Source: Candidatus Limivicinus faecipullorum (GTDB lineage: Bacteria > Bacillota > Clostridia > Oscillospirales > Oscillospiraceae). Taken from it: DNA of 15,385 nt. Below are positions 1 to 6,824 of the stretch, piece after piece (position 1 is the first letter of the stretch; each line of letters begins with the position of its first letter). The stretch covers positions 1-15,385 of the forward strand of contig DVHY01000148.1 in NCBI GenBank assembly GCA_018711755.1, given 5' to 3'. The notes below the pieces were generated by a model. It had not been told where the DNA came from. It made no database searches and saw nothing but the letters and a program-made list of their open reading frames with translations. A program made the translations under genes and the position numbers.

Positions 1-245
1 TTGTTTATCTTCACAGCCCCTGTGGAGCTGGTCCCGCTGTAGGAGGACACGGACATGAAATCCATGGAACAGCTTATATCCACATAGCGCATCAGGTCCG
101 CCATAAAGATGAAGCAGCCCTTCAGCACCCCTACAAATATGGGGTCTTTCCCCTGAAAGTCCCGGGATATCTGCTTTCCCATCTCCGAGACCTTGTTTTG
201 CAGTTCTTCCTCACTTATCAGTATCCGCTCAATATCCTTGCGCAT
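1..245 (-). CDS. hpt: Hypoxanthine phosphoribosyltransferase, 5' part only (cut by left edge)
   Basis: The 81 visible N-terminal codons read as a purine-salvage phosphoribosyltransferase, which joins hypoxanthine or guanine to PRPP to give IMP or GMP in the cytoplasm. The segment GVLKGCFIFMADLMR and the following SMDFMSVSSYSG...STGAVKI match the family's conserved strand and flexible loop; the PRPP-binding motif lies off the window. The ATG at 245 is preferred because AGGAG sits 8 nt upstream. An in-frame ATG at 263 overlaps the tilS stop as ATGA but has only a weak AGAG ahead of it. It is the last visible gene of the gdpP-rplI-dnaB-tilS-hpt run, and tilS next to hpt is a familiar arrangement in Gram-positives. 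Of eight isoleucine codons visible, six are ATA. Confidence 0.93.
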   Translation of the reverse strand, partial: MRKDIERILISEEELQNKVSEMGKQISRDFQGKDPIFVGVLKGCFIFMADLMRYVDISCSMDFMSVSSYSGTSSTGAVKIN

Positions 246-259
246 ACCCTTTTCTCCTG

Positions 260-1549
260 TCATATCTCTCTAATTTTTATGGTGAGCACGGCGTCCCCCG
301 GCCCGGGCCTGGCCCGCTCGTCCAGACACAGCCCCGGCACCGCCAGGATGCCCTCGGCGTCTCTCAGCACCAGGGTCCGGCTGCGGCGAGCCTGGGTATA
401 GCCCGCCTCGCTGAAGAGGCTCTTCAGGCTCTTGGTACAGCCGCGGCCAGCAGGGCGCAGCCTGTCGCCGTCTTTCCTGCCGGTACAATAAAGACTGGAA
501 TTAATATTCTCACATTTAAGGCGGCAAGTCTTGAACAAGCCGTTAACTTCTCCGTCTTTTCCGCCATATTCTGCCAGAAGCTCCAGGCCCAGCTCCGGTA
601 TGGCCAGCCATTGTCCCGGTATCAGCTCTCTGTCCGGCAGCGTGATCGTCTCCCCGTCCCGGAAAAAGAGCCGCCCCTGCTCCCGGCGCAGTCTCTGCCC
701 CGGTACATCCAGGTATTTCAGCTCCGTGCCCTCCAGAAGTTCAAGGGCCTGACGGACATGCCCGTAGCTCAGGCTCTCCCGGCACAGGCGGCGTATCACC
801 CGGGAGGCCACCGCCCGGTGCTGCTCTCTCAGCTCCTTCACCGGCAGGCTCTCCCCGTCGTAATGCTCCTCTATAAATTTATCCGCCAGGGAGCTCAGAC
901 AGTCCTCGTCATCCTCCAGAAGCCTCGCCGTTCTGCCCACGGCCAGATGCAGCTCCGGGTTTATTTTCCTCAGCTCCGGGCTCACATGGTGGCGGATAAG
1001 GTTGCGGCTGTAATCGTCGGAGGCGTTGCTGCCGTCCTCCACATGGGGCACCCGGTTTTCCTCCAGGTAGTCTTCTATCTCCCGGCGGCTCAGGTCCAGC
1101 AGCGGACGGATGAACATGCCCCGGCTCCGGGGTATGCCCTTCAGGCCCAGAGCTCCGCCGCCCCGGGCCAGATTGAAGATCACGGTCTCCACATTGTCGT
1201 CGGCATTGTGGGCTGTGGCGATATATTTGCAGCTTCGCTCCGCCGCCGTCTCCTCCAGGAAACGGTAGCGCAGCTTTCGGGCCGCCTCTTCCATGCCCAG
1301 GCCCCGGGCGGCGGCATAGGCCGGCACGTCCCCGTGGCCCACTATACATTCTATGCCCTTTTCCCTGCACCATTCCTCCACAAAGGCGGCGTCTCTCAGG
1401 GATTCCTCACCCCGTATACCGTGCTCAAAGTGGGCGGCCAGAAGCTCCAGGCCCCTGCTGTATATCATATGCAGCAGACACATGGAATCCGCCCCGCCGG
1501 AGACGGCGCAGAGTATCTTCCCGTCCCGGGGCAGCCACGGCTCATTCAT
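260..1549 (-). CDS. tilS: tRNA(Ile)-lysidine synthetase
   Basis: It converts C34 of the CAU-anticodon isoleucine tRNA to lysidine using ATP and lysine, so that the tRNA reads AUA codons. Visible features, numbered from the ATG at 1549: the PP-loop SGGADS at 17-22, AHNADDNVET at 113-122, the RGGGALGLKGIP segment near 129-140, and a C-terminal TilS_C-like domain from about residue 358 (GDRLRPAGRGCTKSLKSLF, then GLCLDERA). The length of 429 residues is normal for the two-domain form. Start choice: ATG 1549 has AGGG 6 nt upstream and gives an 8-bp overlap with dnaB. The ATG at 1555, two codons earlier, abuts that AGGG and looks worse placed. The overlap implies translational coupling with dnaB. 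Function is essential in bacteria that depend on this tRNA. Confidence 0.95.
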   Translation of the reverse strand: MNEPWLPRDGKILCAVSGGADSMCLLHMIYSRGLELLAAHFEHGIRGEESLRDAAFVEEWCREKGIECIVGHGDVPAYAAARGLGMEEAARKLRYRFLEETAAERSCKYIATAHNADDNVETVIFNLARGGGALGLKGIPRSRGMFIRPLLDLSRREIEDYLEENRVPHVEDGSNASDDYSRNLIRHHVSPELRKINPELHLAVGRTARLLEDDEDCLSSLADKFIEEHYDGESLPVKELREQHRAVASRVIRRLCRESLSYGHVRQALELLEGTELKYLDVPGQRLRREQGRLFFRDGETITLPDRELIPGQWLAIPELGLELLAEYGGKDGEVNGLFKTCRLKCENINSSLYCTGRKDGDRLRPAGRGCTKSLKSLFSEAGYTQARRSRTLVLRDAEGILAVPGLCLDERARPGPGDAVLTIKIREI

Positions 1550-2888
1550 CCTCATCCCTGCGCTTTTCCAGAGAGCTGAAAGTGGTGTATTCCGGCAGCC
1601 ACAGCAATTCCACGGTGCCGGTTTGGCCCTTGCGGTTTTTCAGTATGATGGCCTCGGCCAGGTTGGGGTTCTCGCTCTCCTTGTTATAATACCCGTCTCT
1701 GTACAGGCCTATGACCACGTCGGCGTCCTGCTCTATGGCTCCGGACTCACGCAGGTCCGAGAGCATGGGGCGCTTGTCCTGGCGGCTCTCGTTGGCTCGG
1801 GAGAGCTGGGACAGGCAGATCACCGGCACATTCAGCTCCTTGGCCATTATCTTCAGCATACGGCTGATGTCGCTGACGGCCTGGGTCCGGCTCTCGTTGG
1901 ACCAGGTATGGCCGCTGCCCGCCGACTGCATCAATTGCAGATAGTCTATCACCACCAGGTCCAGCTTTGGCACCCGGCGGCACTGGGCGTTCATCTCCGA
2001 CACGGTAAGGCTGGGGTTGTCGTCTATGCGTATGTCCGTGGCGCTGAGGGCCTGGGCCGCATCGGATATCTCCCGCCACTGCTGCTCCGAGAGCTGGCCG
2101 GTGAGCAGATTCTGGGAGGGCACCAGGGAGGCCCTGGACAAAAGCCTTGTGACCAGCTGCTCCCGGGACATCTCCAGAGAAAATATGGCCACGGTCTTTT
2201 TTAAATTCATGGCCGCATGGAGGGCCAGGTTCAAGGCTATGCTGGTCTTGCCCATGCCGGGCCGGGCGGCGATGAGGATGAGCTCGGACTTGTTAAGGCC
2301 CAGAGTCACCCGGTCCAGGTCGGGAAGGCCCGTGCTTATGCCCGGTATCTTGCTGCCGGAAGCGGCAGTCTCAGACAGAGTGTCGAACACGTCCTGCACC
2401 ACGGAGGACACCGGCACAAGGCCGCCCACGTTCCGCCCCTGGCGCAGGGAATATATGCGCCGCTCCGCCGCCTCCAGCACGCTGTCGGCCTCACCGGAGC
2501 CCTCGTAGACCATGGAGTTTATCTCGTCGGCGGCCTCCCCCAGGCGGCGCAGCAGCGCCCGGTCCCGGACGATGGCGGCATACTCCATCACGTTTGCCGC
2601 CGTGGGGGTGACGCTCATCACCTCCGCCATGTACTTCTCGTTGCCCTCCTGGTAAACGCCCCGGACGTGCATCTGGTCCAGCACCGTCACCGGGTCGATG
2701 GTCTGGCCGTAGGAGAACATGGTATATATGGTCTCATATATATCCCGGTTCAGCTTTATATAGAACTCGTCGGCCTTCAGCTTTTCCAGCACCTCCGGTA
2801 TGCACCGGGGGTCTATCAGCATGGAGCCTATCACCGCCTGCTCCGCCGGGGCGGAGTGGGGCGTTTTTCTGCCTAGCAGTTCGTCCAT
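1542..2888 (-). CDS. dnaB: Replicative DNA helicase DnaB
   Basis: Hexameric 5'-3' helicase that unwinds the replication fork and recruits primase. Numbered from the ATG at 2888, the N-terminal DnaB domain (about 1-110, PAEQAVIGSML near 15-25) is followed by a RecA-like ATPase with Walker A ARPGMGKT at 208-215, FSLEMS near 236-241, Walker B LDLVVIDYLQLM at 309-320, and the RESGAIEQDADVV segment near 380-392 with conserved arginines. The length, 448 residues, is standard, so no intein is present. A TTG six bases upstream (2894) also opens the frame, but ATG 2888 has AGAGG 8 nt upstream whereas that site would be only 2 nt from the TTG. It follows rplI after a 64-nt gap holding a hairpin and overlaps tilS by 8 bp. 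Confidence 0.97.
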   Translation of the reverse strand: MDELLGRKTPHSAPAEQAVIGSMLIDPRCIPEVLEKLKADEFYIKLNRDIYETIYTMFSYGQTIDPVTVLDQMHVRGVYQEGNEKYMAEVMSVTPTAANVMEYAAIVRDRALLRRLGEAADEINSMVYEGSGEADSVLEAAERRIYSLRQGRNVGGLVPVSSVVQDVFDTLSETAASGSKIPGISTGLPDLDRVTLGLNKSELILIAARPGMGKTSIALNLALHAAMNLKKTVAIFSLEMSREQLVTRLLSRASLVPSQNLLTGQLSEQQWREISDAAQALSATDIRIDDNPSLTVSEMNAQCRRVPKLDLVVIDYLQLMQSAGSGHTWSNESRTQAVSDISRMLKIMAKELNVPVICLSQLSRANESRQDKRPMLSDLRESGAIEQDADVVIGLYRDGYYNKESENPNLAEAIILKNRKGQTGTVELLWLPEYTTFSSLEKRRDEDE

Positions 2889-2918
2889 AGACAAAACCTC
2901 TGTAAAAAAGACTGCGGT

Positions 2919-2943
2919 AAAGCCCCAGGAATTCTGGGGCTTT
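2919..2943 (-). terminator. Hairpin between rplI and dnaB: weak terminator or attenuator
   Basis: On the minus strand a perfect 10-bp stem (AAAGCCCCAG pairing with CTGGGGCTTT) surrounds a 5-nt loop, AATTC. The T tract is only TTT before ACC, so complete termination is unlikely. It lies 9 nt after the rplI stop and 30 nt before the dnaB ATG. Partial read-through would make more L9 than DnaB, a sensible ratio; that role is inferred. It could instead be an mRNA processing or stabilising stem. Confidence 0.5.
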
Positions 2944-2952
2944 GTCTTCCTG

Positions 2953-3402
2953 TCACTTGTCCTCTACCACCAGCAGGTTGATGCTGCCGCTGATCTCATA
3001 GCCCATCTTGGCCTTTACCGTATAGCTGCCGAAAGTCTTGATAGGCTCGGCCTGGACTATCTTGTTCTTCTCGATATCTATATCGAACTGCTCCTTCAGG
3101 GCGGAGCTTATTTCCTGGGAAGTGACGGCGCCGAAGAGCTTGCCGCCGTTTCCGGCCTTGGCCTTTATTATGACCTGGATGCCGGTGAGCTTCTGGGCGT
3201 TCTCCTGGGCCAGGGCCTTCTCCTTTGCTATCTGGGCGGCTTTGGCCTTCTCCTTGAGCTTCAGGGCGTTTATGTTGTCGGCAGTGGCCTCGCTGGCCAG
3301 CTTCCTGGGCAGCAGGTAGTTGCGGGCATAGCCGTCGGAAACTTCCTTCATCTCGCCCTTTTTACCCTGGCCTTTTACGTCAGCATTGAATATTACCTTC
3401 AT
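2953..3402 (-). CDS. rplI: 50S ribosomal protein L9
   Basis: Large-subunit protein that binds 23S rRNA near the L1 stalk and helps reading-frame fidelity. The N-terminal globule has the family signature MKVIFNADVKGQGKKGEMKEV then GYARNYLLPRKLA (about residues 1-37). A charged, alanine- and lysine-rich connecting helix covers about 40-75, and the C-terminal domain contains KLFGAVTSQEI near 100. The 149-residue length is exactly typical. AGGAG lies 6 nt before the ATG. The gene sits 44 nt downstream of gdpP, an arrangement widely conserved in Firmicutes, and is followed by a hairpin then dnaB. By my reading 8 of its 13 isoleucine codons are ATA, surprising for a ribosomal protein gene in GC-rich DNA. 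Confidence 0.98.
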   Translation of the reverse strand: MKVIFNADVKGQGKKGEMKEVSDGYARNYLLPRKLASEATADNINALKLKEKAKAAQIAKEKALAQENAQKLTGIQVIIKAKAGNGGKLFGAVTSQEISSALKEQFDIDIEKNKIVQAEPIKTFGSYTVKAKMGYEISGSINLLVVEDK

Positions 3403-3446
3403 TTTCTTCTCCTTTCACCGGGGCCTGCGCCGGCCTGCCGGGCTTG

Positions 3447-5441
3447 CTATCCTTCGGCAAAATATTCGTCTATGGCGGAGTAAACTCTGTTCAGCGCCTC
3501 CTCCTGGCCGCAGTCGTCAAACTGCACCGCCGCCGAGCTGCGGTTGCCGCCGCCGCCCAGGCGCTCCATGATGAGCTGCACGTTCAGCTCCCCTATGGAA
3601 CGGGCGGAGGCAAAGGTCCGGCCCTTGGCGTCCCTGGCCACTACGATGGAGGCCTCCACCCCGGATATGTTCAGAAGCTCGTCCGCCGCCTGGGCGGCCA
3701 CCACCCTGGTCTGGGGCTCCTTGGGCGCCGCCACCGCCACCTTCCTGTAGAGCTGGGCGCTCTGCATTATCTTGTATTTCGCAATGGCATCGTCCATGCC
3801 GGTCTGCAGAAGTTTCTTCACTTCCGTGGTGTCGGCCCCGGAGCGGCGCAGCCGGGCGGCGGCGTCAAAGGTGCGCTCCCCGGTGCGTATGGCAAAGCTC
3901 TTGGTATCCAGCACTATGCCGGCAAGCAGGGCCTCCGCCTCGCATCTGAGGATATCCGCCGGCTCCTTCAGCTCCTGCAAAAGCTCCGTCACCAGCTCAC
4001 AGGTGGAGGAGGCGTAGGGCTCCACAAAGCCCAGAGCCGCATTCTGGATATAGGTGGCCGCCACTCTGTGGTGGTCTATCACCGCCACGCGGATGCAGGA
4101 GAGCAGCAGGTCCTTGTCCTCCACCTGCTCCGGGCGGTTTGTATCCACCACCACCAGCAGGGCGTGGCTGTCCACCCTGATCATGGCGTCATGGGGGCTG
4201 ATGAAAGCGTCCCTGTATTCGGGAGCCTTGCGCACCGTATCTATGAGGGACTGGGCGGCGTTGTGGCTCATATCCGCTACGATATTGTATTTCACTCCAA
4301 ACTGCCGCGCAAAGCAGCACACGCCCACGGCGGCGCCGATGCTGTCCAGATCGCCGAAGCGGTGGCCCATGACCAGGACTCTGGAGGAGTCTTTCATGAG
4401 CTCTGCCAGGGCGTTGGACATGACCCGGGACTTGACCTTGGTGCGCTTTTCCACCTCGTAGCCCCGGCCGCCGTAGAACTCGAAGCTCATGCGGTTTTTG
4501 ATGACGGTCTGGTCGCCGCCCCGGCTCAGGGCCAGCTCCGAGGCCATATCCGCAAACTGCAGGGCCTCACTCAGATTCTCCCCGTCTATGCCCAGGCCGA
4601 TGCTTATGGAGGCGCCGATGCCCGTGGGGCTCTCCACCTGGTGTATCTCCTCGGTGATCTTGAACTTCTCCTGGCGCAGGCGCTCCAGGTCCTGGCGCTC
4701 CATTATCAGCAGATAGCGGTCCCTGTCATAGCGGCGGAGTATGCCGTTGAAGGTATCGCACCACTCTTTCAGCTTGTCCTCTATGGCGTCCCGGATGTCG
4801 TTTTTCACCCGGTCGGTCTGGTTGCGGCACATCTCTTCAAAGTTGTCGATTATCACGATGCCCGCCACCGGCCTGGTGCGCTCGTACTCCTGGCGGATAT
4901 TGTCATAATCCGTAACGTCCACCCAGTAGGTTATGCCCATAAAGGCGTTTTTGTCGTCGCTTTTTTCCGAGCGGATTATGTTGCCGTGGAGCTGATATTT
5001 CCTGCCCCCCAGCTCCAGCAGGGTGGGGTACTGGTTCTTCCCTTCCAGCAGCCATTTGCCGGAGAACTGGGGGATCATGTCGGCGATGCTGGCGTCCATT
5101 CGGGTGCCGTGCTCCCCGCACATGTCAAAGAACATGTCGTTGCCCCAGACTATCCGGGAGTCCGCCAGGCGGAACACCGCAATAGGCAGGGGGAAATTCA
5201 TCAGAGTATTGTTCTTCGCATTCTCCGTCTCATAGGTCACGGATTCAATGTAGGCGGCCAGCTGCTTCTCCCTCCTGCGCCGCAGGAAGGCGGAAACGAT
5301 TATCAGCAGCAGGATGACCCCTGCCTCCACCGCCGCCAGTTCATACATCTCCATGAGCAGCGTGGCTACGGCAAAAGCCACCAGAGCCAGCAGATGCATC
5401 GCCGAACCGGACTCCGCCAGACGCCGCATATTCTTATTCAT
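3447..5441 (-). CDS. gdpP: Cyclic-di-AMP phosphodiesterase, GdpP type (PAS / degenerate GGDEF / DHH-DHHA1)
   Basis: Membrane-anchored enzyme that hydrolyses c-di-AMP to pApA, controlling potassium, osmotic and cell-wall homeostasis. Numbered from the ATG at 5441: two closely spaced membrane helices (about 15-28 and 35-53), a PAS-like region (about 75-180), a degenerate GGDEF-like domain (about 190-315, ending LSRGGDQ), then the DHH domain with GHRFGDLDS (H360, D364, D366), VVDT (D433), DHH at 456-458 and LDTK (D512), so all expected metal ligands are present. DHHA1 closes the protein, but its glycine loop reads GGGGN (629-633) where many family members have GGGGH. ATG 5441 has GGAAGGG 9 nt upstream and fits a roughly 33-nt leader from the promoter at 5481-5509. 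ATG 5459 is in frame but has no good ribosome site. Length, 664 residues, is typical. Confidence 0.94.
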   Translation of the reverse strand: MNKNMRRLAESGSAMHLLALVAFAVATLLMEMYELAAVEAGVILLLIIVSAFLRRRREKQLAAYIESVTYETENAKNNTLMNFPLPIAVFRLADSRIVWGNDMFFDMCGEHGTRMDASIADMIPQFSGKWLLEGKNQYPTLLELGGRKYQLHGNIIRSEKSDDKNAFMGITYWVDVTDYDNIRQEYERTRPVAGIVIIDNFEEMCRNQTDRVKNDIRDAIEDKLKEWCDTFNGILRRYDRDRYLLIMERQDLERLRQEKFKITEEIHQVESPTGIGASISIGLGIDGENLSEALQFADMASELALSRGGDQTVIKNRMSFEFYGGRGYEVEKRTKVKSRVMSNALAELMKDSSRVLVMGHRFGDLDSIGAAVGVCCFARQFGVKYNIVADMSHNAAQSLIDTVRKAPEYRDAFISPHDAMIRVDSHALLVVVDTNRPEQVEDKDLLLSCIRVAVIDHHRVAATYIQNAALGFVEPYASSTCELVTELLQELKEPADILRCEAEALLAGIVLDTKSFAIRTGERTFDAAARLRRSGADTTEVKKLLQTGMDDAIAKYKIMQSAQLYRKVAVAAPKEPQTRVVAAQAADELLNISGVEASIVVARDAKGRTFASARSIGELNVQLIMERLGGGGNRSSAAVQFDDCGQEEALNRVYSAIDEYFAEG

Positions 5442-5480
5442 GGGGCACATCCCTTCCATGTTACTCTTATGCGATATTTC

Positions 5481-5509
5481 ATTATATCAAATCCGCAACC
5501 TTTTTACAA
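5481..5509 (-). promoter_or_regulatory. Sigma-A promoter of the gdpP-rplI-dnaB-tilS-hpt operon
   Basis: Minus strand: -35 TTGTAA (5509-5504), a 17-bp spacer, and a consensus -10 TATAAT (5486-5481) with an extended TGA in front. Predicted start of transcription is near 5474, giving a leader of about 33 nt to the ATG at 5441. No other promoter of this quality was seen before the operon genes. Confidence 0.8.
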
Positions 5510-5554
5510 CAAGGAAAATCCTTTGAAAACGACAAAAATTCGGCATGCGGCCCC

Positions 5555-5585
5555 TTTGAATAAATATTTCCTGATATTTTTCAAA
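5555..5585. repeat. AT-rich imperfect inverted repeat upstream of the nucleotidyltransferase
   Basis: TTTGAA (5555-5560) plus AAATAT (5562-5567) are mirrored by ATATTT (5574-5579) plus TTCAAA (5580-5585): 12 complementary base pairs with one bulged T at 5561 and a 6-nt centre. It ends 25 bp before the ATG at 5611 in an otherwise AT-rich stretch. It may be an operator, or an RNA stem in a leader. No convincing plus-strand -35/-10 pair could be placed around it. Confidence 0.5.
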
Positions 5586-5610
5586 TAATACTCAAAAAAG
5601 GAGGCGGCTT

Positions 5611-6648
5611 ATGAAAGCTGTGATCATGGCCGGAGGCATGGGCAGCCGGCTGAAGGCCATTACCGGAGACCGTCCCAAGCCCATGGTCCCCCTGCTGGGC
5701 AGGCCTCTCATGGAGCATATACTGGAGCTGCTGCGCTCTCAGGGCTTCGACCAGGTCTGCGCCGCGGTGCGCTACCGGGCCGGGGATATCATGGCCCATT
5801 TCGGCGACGGCAGCCGTTTCGGCGTGGAGATGCAGTACCGGGTGGAAGAGGAGCCCCTGGGCACCGCCGGCGCCGTGAAAAACTGCCGGGACTTCTACGG
5901 CGGCGAGGACTTCCTGGTGATAAGCGGCGACGCCGCCTGCGACTTCTGGCTCTCCCGGCTCATGGAGGAGCACAAAAGGCGGGGGGCGGCGGTGACCCTG
6001 GCCCTGTGCCGCCACAGCGAGCCCTTGAGCTACGGCCTGGCCGTCACCGACGGAGAGGGCCGCATCCGCAGCTTTGTGGAAAAACCGGACTGGAGCCGGG
6101 TGGTCACCGACTTGGTAAACACCGGGATATACGTCATCTCCCCCAGGATAATGGAACTGGTCCCTGAGGGCCGGGAATTCGACTTTGCAAAGGACCTCTT
6201 CCCCCTGCTCCTGTCCCGGGGGGAACTGCTGCTGGGCCTGCCTATGGAGGGCTACTGGTGCGATGTGGGCAGCCCCCTGTCCTACTACCGCTGCTGCGCC
6301 GACGCCCTGGAGGGGAAGCTCAGGCTCGATTTCCCCGAGCTCTTCCGGCCCCCCATCCCCTCCGGAGGCGACGTTCCCCCGCTTCCCGGGGAAAACCTGG
6401 ACTGCGCCTGCCGCAGCCGGGCGGAGCTCATGGGATCGCTGTCGGAGCTGCTGATGGACATGGGGGCAGATTACTCCGACGGCTTGCAGCTTGACTCTCC
6501 CCGCTTTCATCTGCGCATCTCCCCCCTGGCCTCCCGCTCCGCCCTGCGCATAAGCGTCAGCTCCCAGGATGCGGAATTTGCCAGGGAACTGGCCATCAGC
6601 GCCAGGGACCTGGCCCGTGCCCTGGAAAAGGGCGGGGAGACCGGCTGA
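5611..6648 (+). CDS. Sugar-phosphate nucleotidyltransferase with a truncated phosphomannomutase-like tail
   Basis: Residues 1 to about 235 form a nucleotidyltransferase domain of the mannose-1-P guanylyltransferase / glucose-1-P nucleotidyltransferase kind: GGMGSRL (8-14) for the nucleotide phosphates, DRPKPMVPL with the sugar-phosphate lysine, GTAGAV, SGDAACD at the metal site, VEKP, NTGIYVI and YWCDVGSP. It should make an NDP-sugar from NTP and a sugar-1-phosphate; the exact sugar and base cannot be read from the sequence. No hexapeptide-repeat domain follows. Instead the last 85 or so residues (YSDGLQLD, then LRISPLASRSALRI and a helix AEFARELAISARDLARAL) resemble the final domain of phosphomannomutases, with the usual RPSGTEP loop degraded. 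AGGAGG lies 6 nt before the ATG. It stands alone between gdpP and the LUD gene. Confidence 0.85.
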   Translation: MKAVIMAGGMGSRLKAITGDRPKPMVPLLGRPLMEHILELLRSQGFDQVCAAVRYRAGDIMAHFGDGSRFGVEMQYRVEEEPLGTAGAVKNCRDFYGGEDFLVISGDAACDFWLSRLMEEHKRRGAAVTLALCRHSEPLSYGLAVTDGEGRIRSFVEKPDWSRVVTDLVNTGIYVISPRIMELVPEGREFDFAKDLFPLLLSRGELLLGLPMEGYWCDVGSPLSYYRCCADALEGKLRLDFPELFRPPIPSGGDVPPLPGENLDCACRSRAELMGSLSELLMDMGADYSDGLQLDSPRFHLRISPLASRSALRISVSSQDAEFARELAISARDLARALEKGGETG

Positions 6649-6650
6649 TA

Positions 6651-6707
6651 CCGGGCGGCGCATATCGGCGCTTCGCCAGGTTTTTCCATCGCTCCGCCCC
6701 GGTTTTT
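6651..6707 (+). terminator. Putative terminator after the nucleotidyltransferase
   Basis: CCGGGCGG at 6651-6658 can pair with CCGCCCCGG at 6694-6702 with one bulge, enclosing a small inner stem GGCG-CTT-CGCC (6667-6677). The outer stem is followed directly by TTTTT (6703-6707). An earlier T run at 6681-6685 follows the inner stem. The long loop makes it less certain than a simple hairpin. Confidence 0.45.
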
Positions 6708-6746
6708 AGAACAATTGCATAATTTTCAAAGTTTTTTTCACCGTTA

Positions 6747-6775
6747 TTGCAAAAACTCTGTGCTGAATGTATAAT
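6747..6775 (+). promoter_or_regulatory. Promoter of the LUD-cupin genes
   Basis: -35 TTGCAA (6747-6752), 17-bp spacer, consensus -10 TATAAT (6770-6775). Predicted start near 6782 gives a leader of about 43 nt to the ATG at 6825. A perfect inverted repeat brackets the -10 box (separate entry), so the promoter is probably controlled. Confidence 0.8.
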
Positions 6776-6805
6776 TAGTACAGAGTTTTGTTTTATGCAG
6801 AGTTA
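6752..6805. promoter_or_regulatory. Palindromic operator around the -10 box, with a third half-site
   Basis: AAAACTCTGT (6752-6761) and ACAGAGTTTT (6780-6789) are perfect 10-bp inverted arms separated by 18 bp that contain the -10 box. A third copy of the core, CAGAGTT at 6798-6804, lies 17 bp after the one at 6781-6787 in the same orientation. This looks like a repressor site that would block polymerase, or alternatively a leader RNA element since the right arm and third copy fall in the transcript. The regulator is not in the window. Confidence 0.6.
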
Positions 6806-6824
6806 CCTAAAAGGAGGTACAAAT

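Noticed and set aside
1542..2888. Intein or insertion in dnaB, a common intein host
   Set aside because: The protein is of normal length and Walker A and B are at normal spacing.
3444..5588. A 714-codon open frame on the plus strand opposite gdpP
   Set aside because: It is exactly antisense to a gene with all domain motifs intact, its product is low-complexity (His, Gly, Leu, Ala rich) with no recognisable motif, and GC-rich DNA leaves such mirror frames open by chance.
6747..6824. Upstream extension of the LUD gene to the ATG at 6747
   Set aside because: That stretch contains the -35, -10 and operator arms; the ATG at 6825 has a textbook AGGAGG and begins with the family's usual N terminus.
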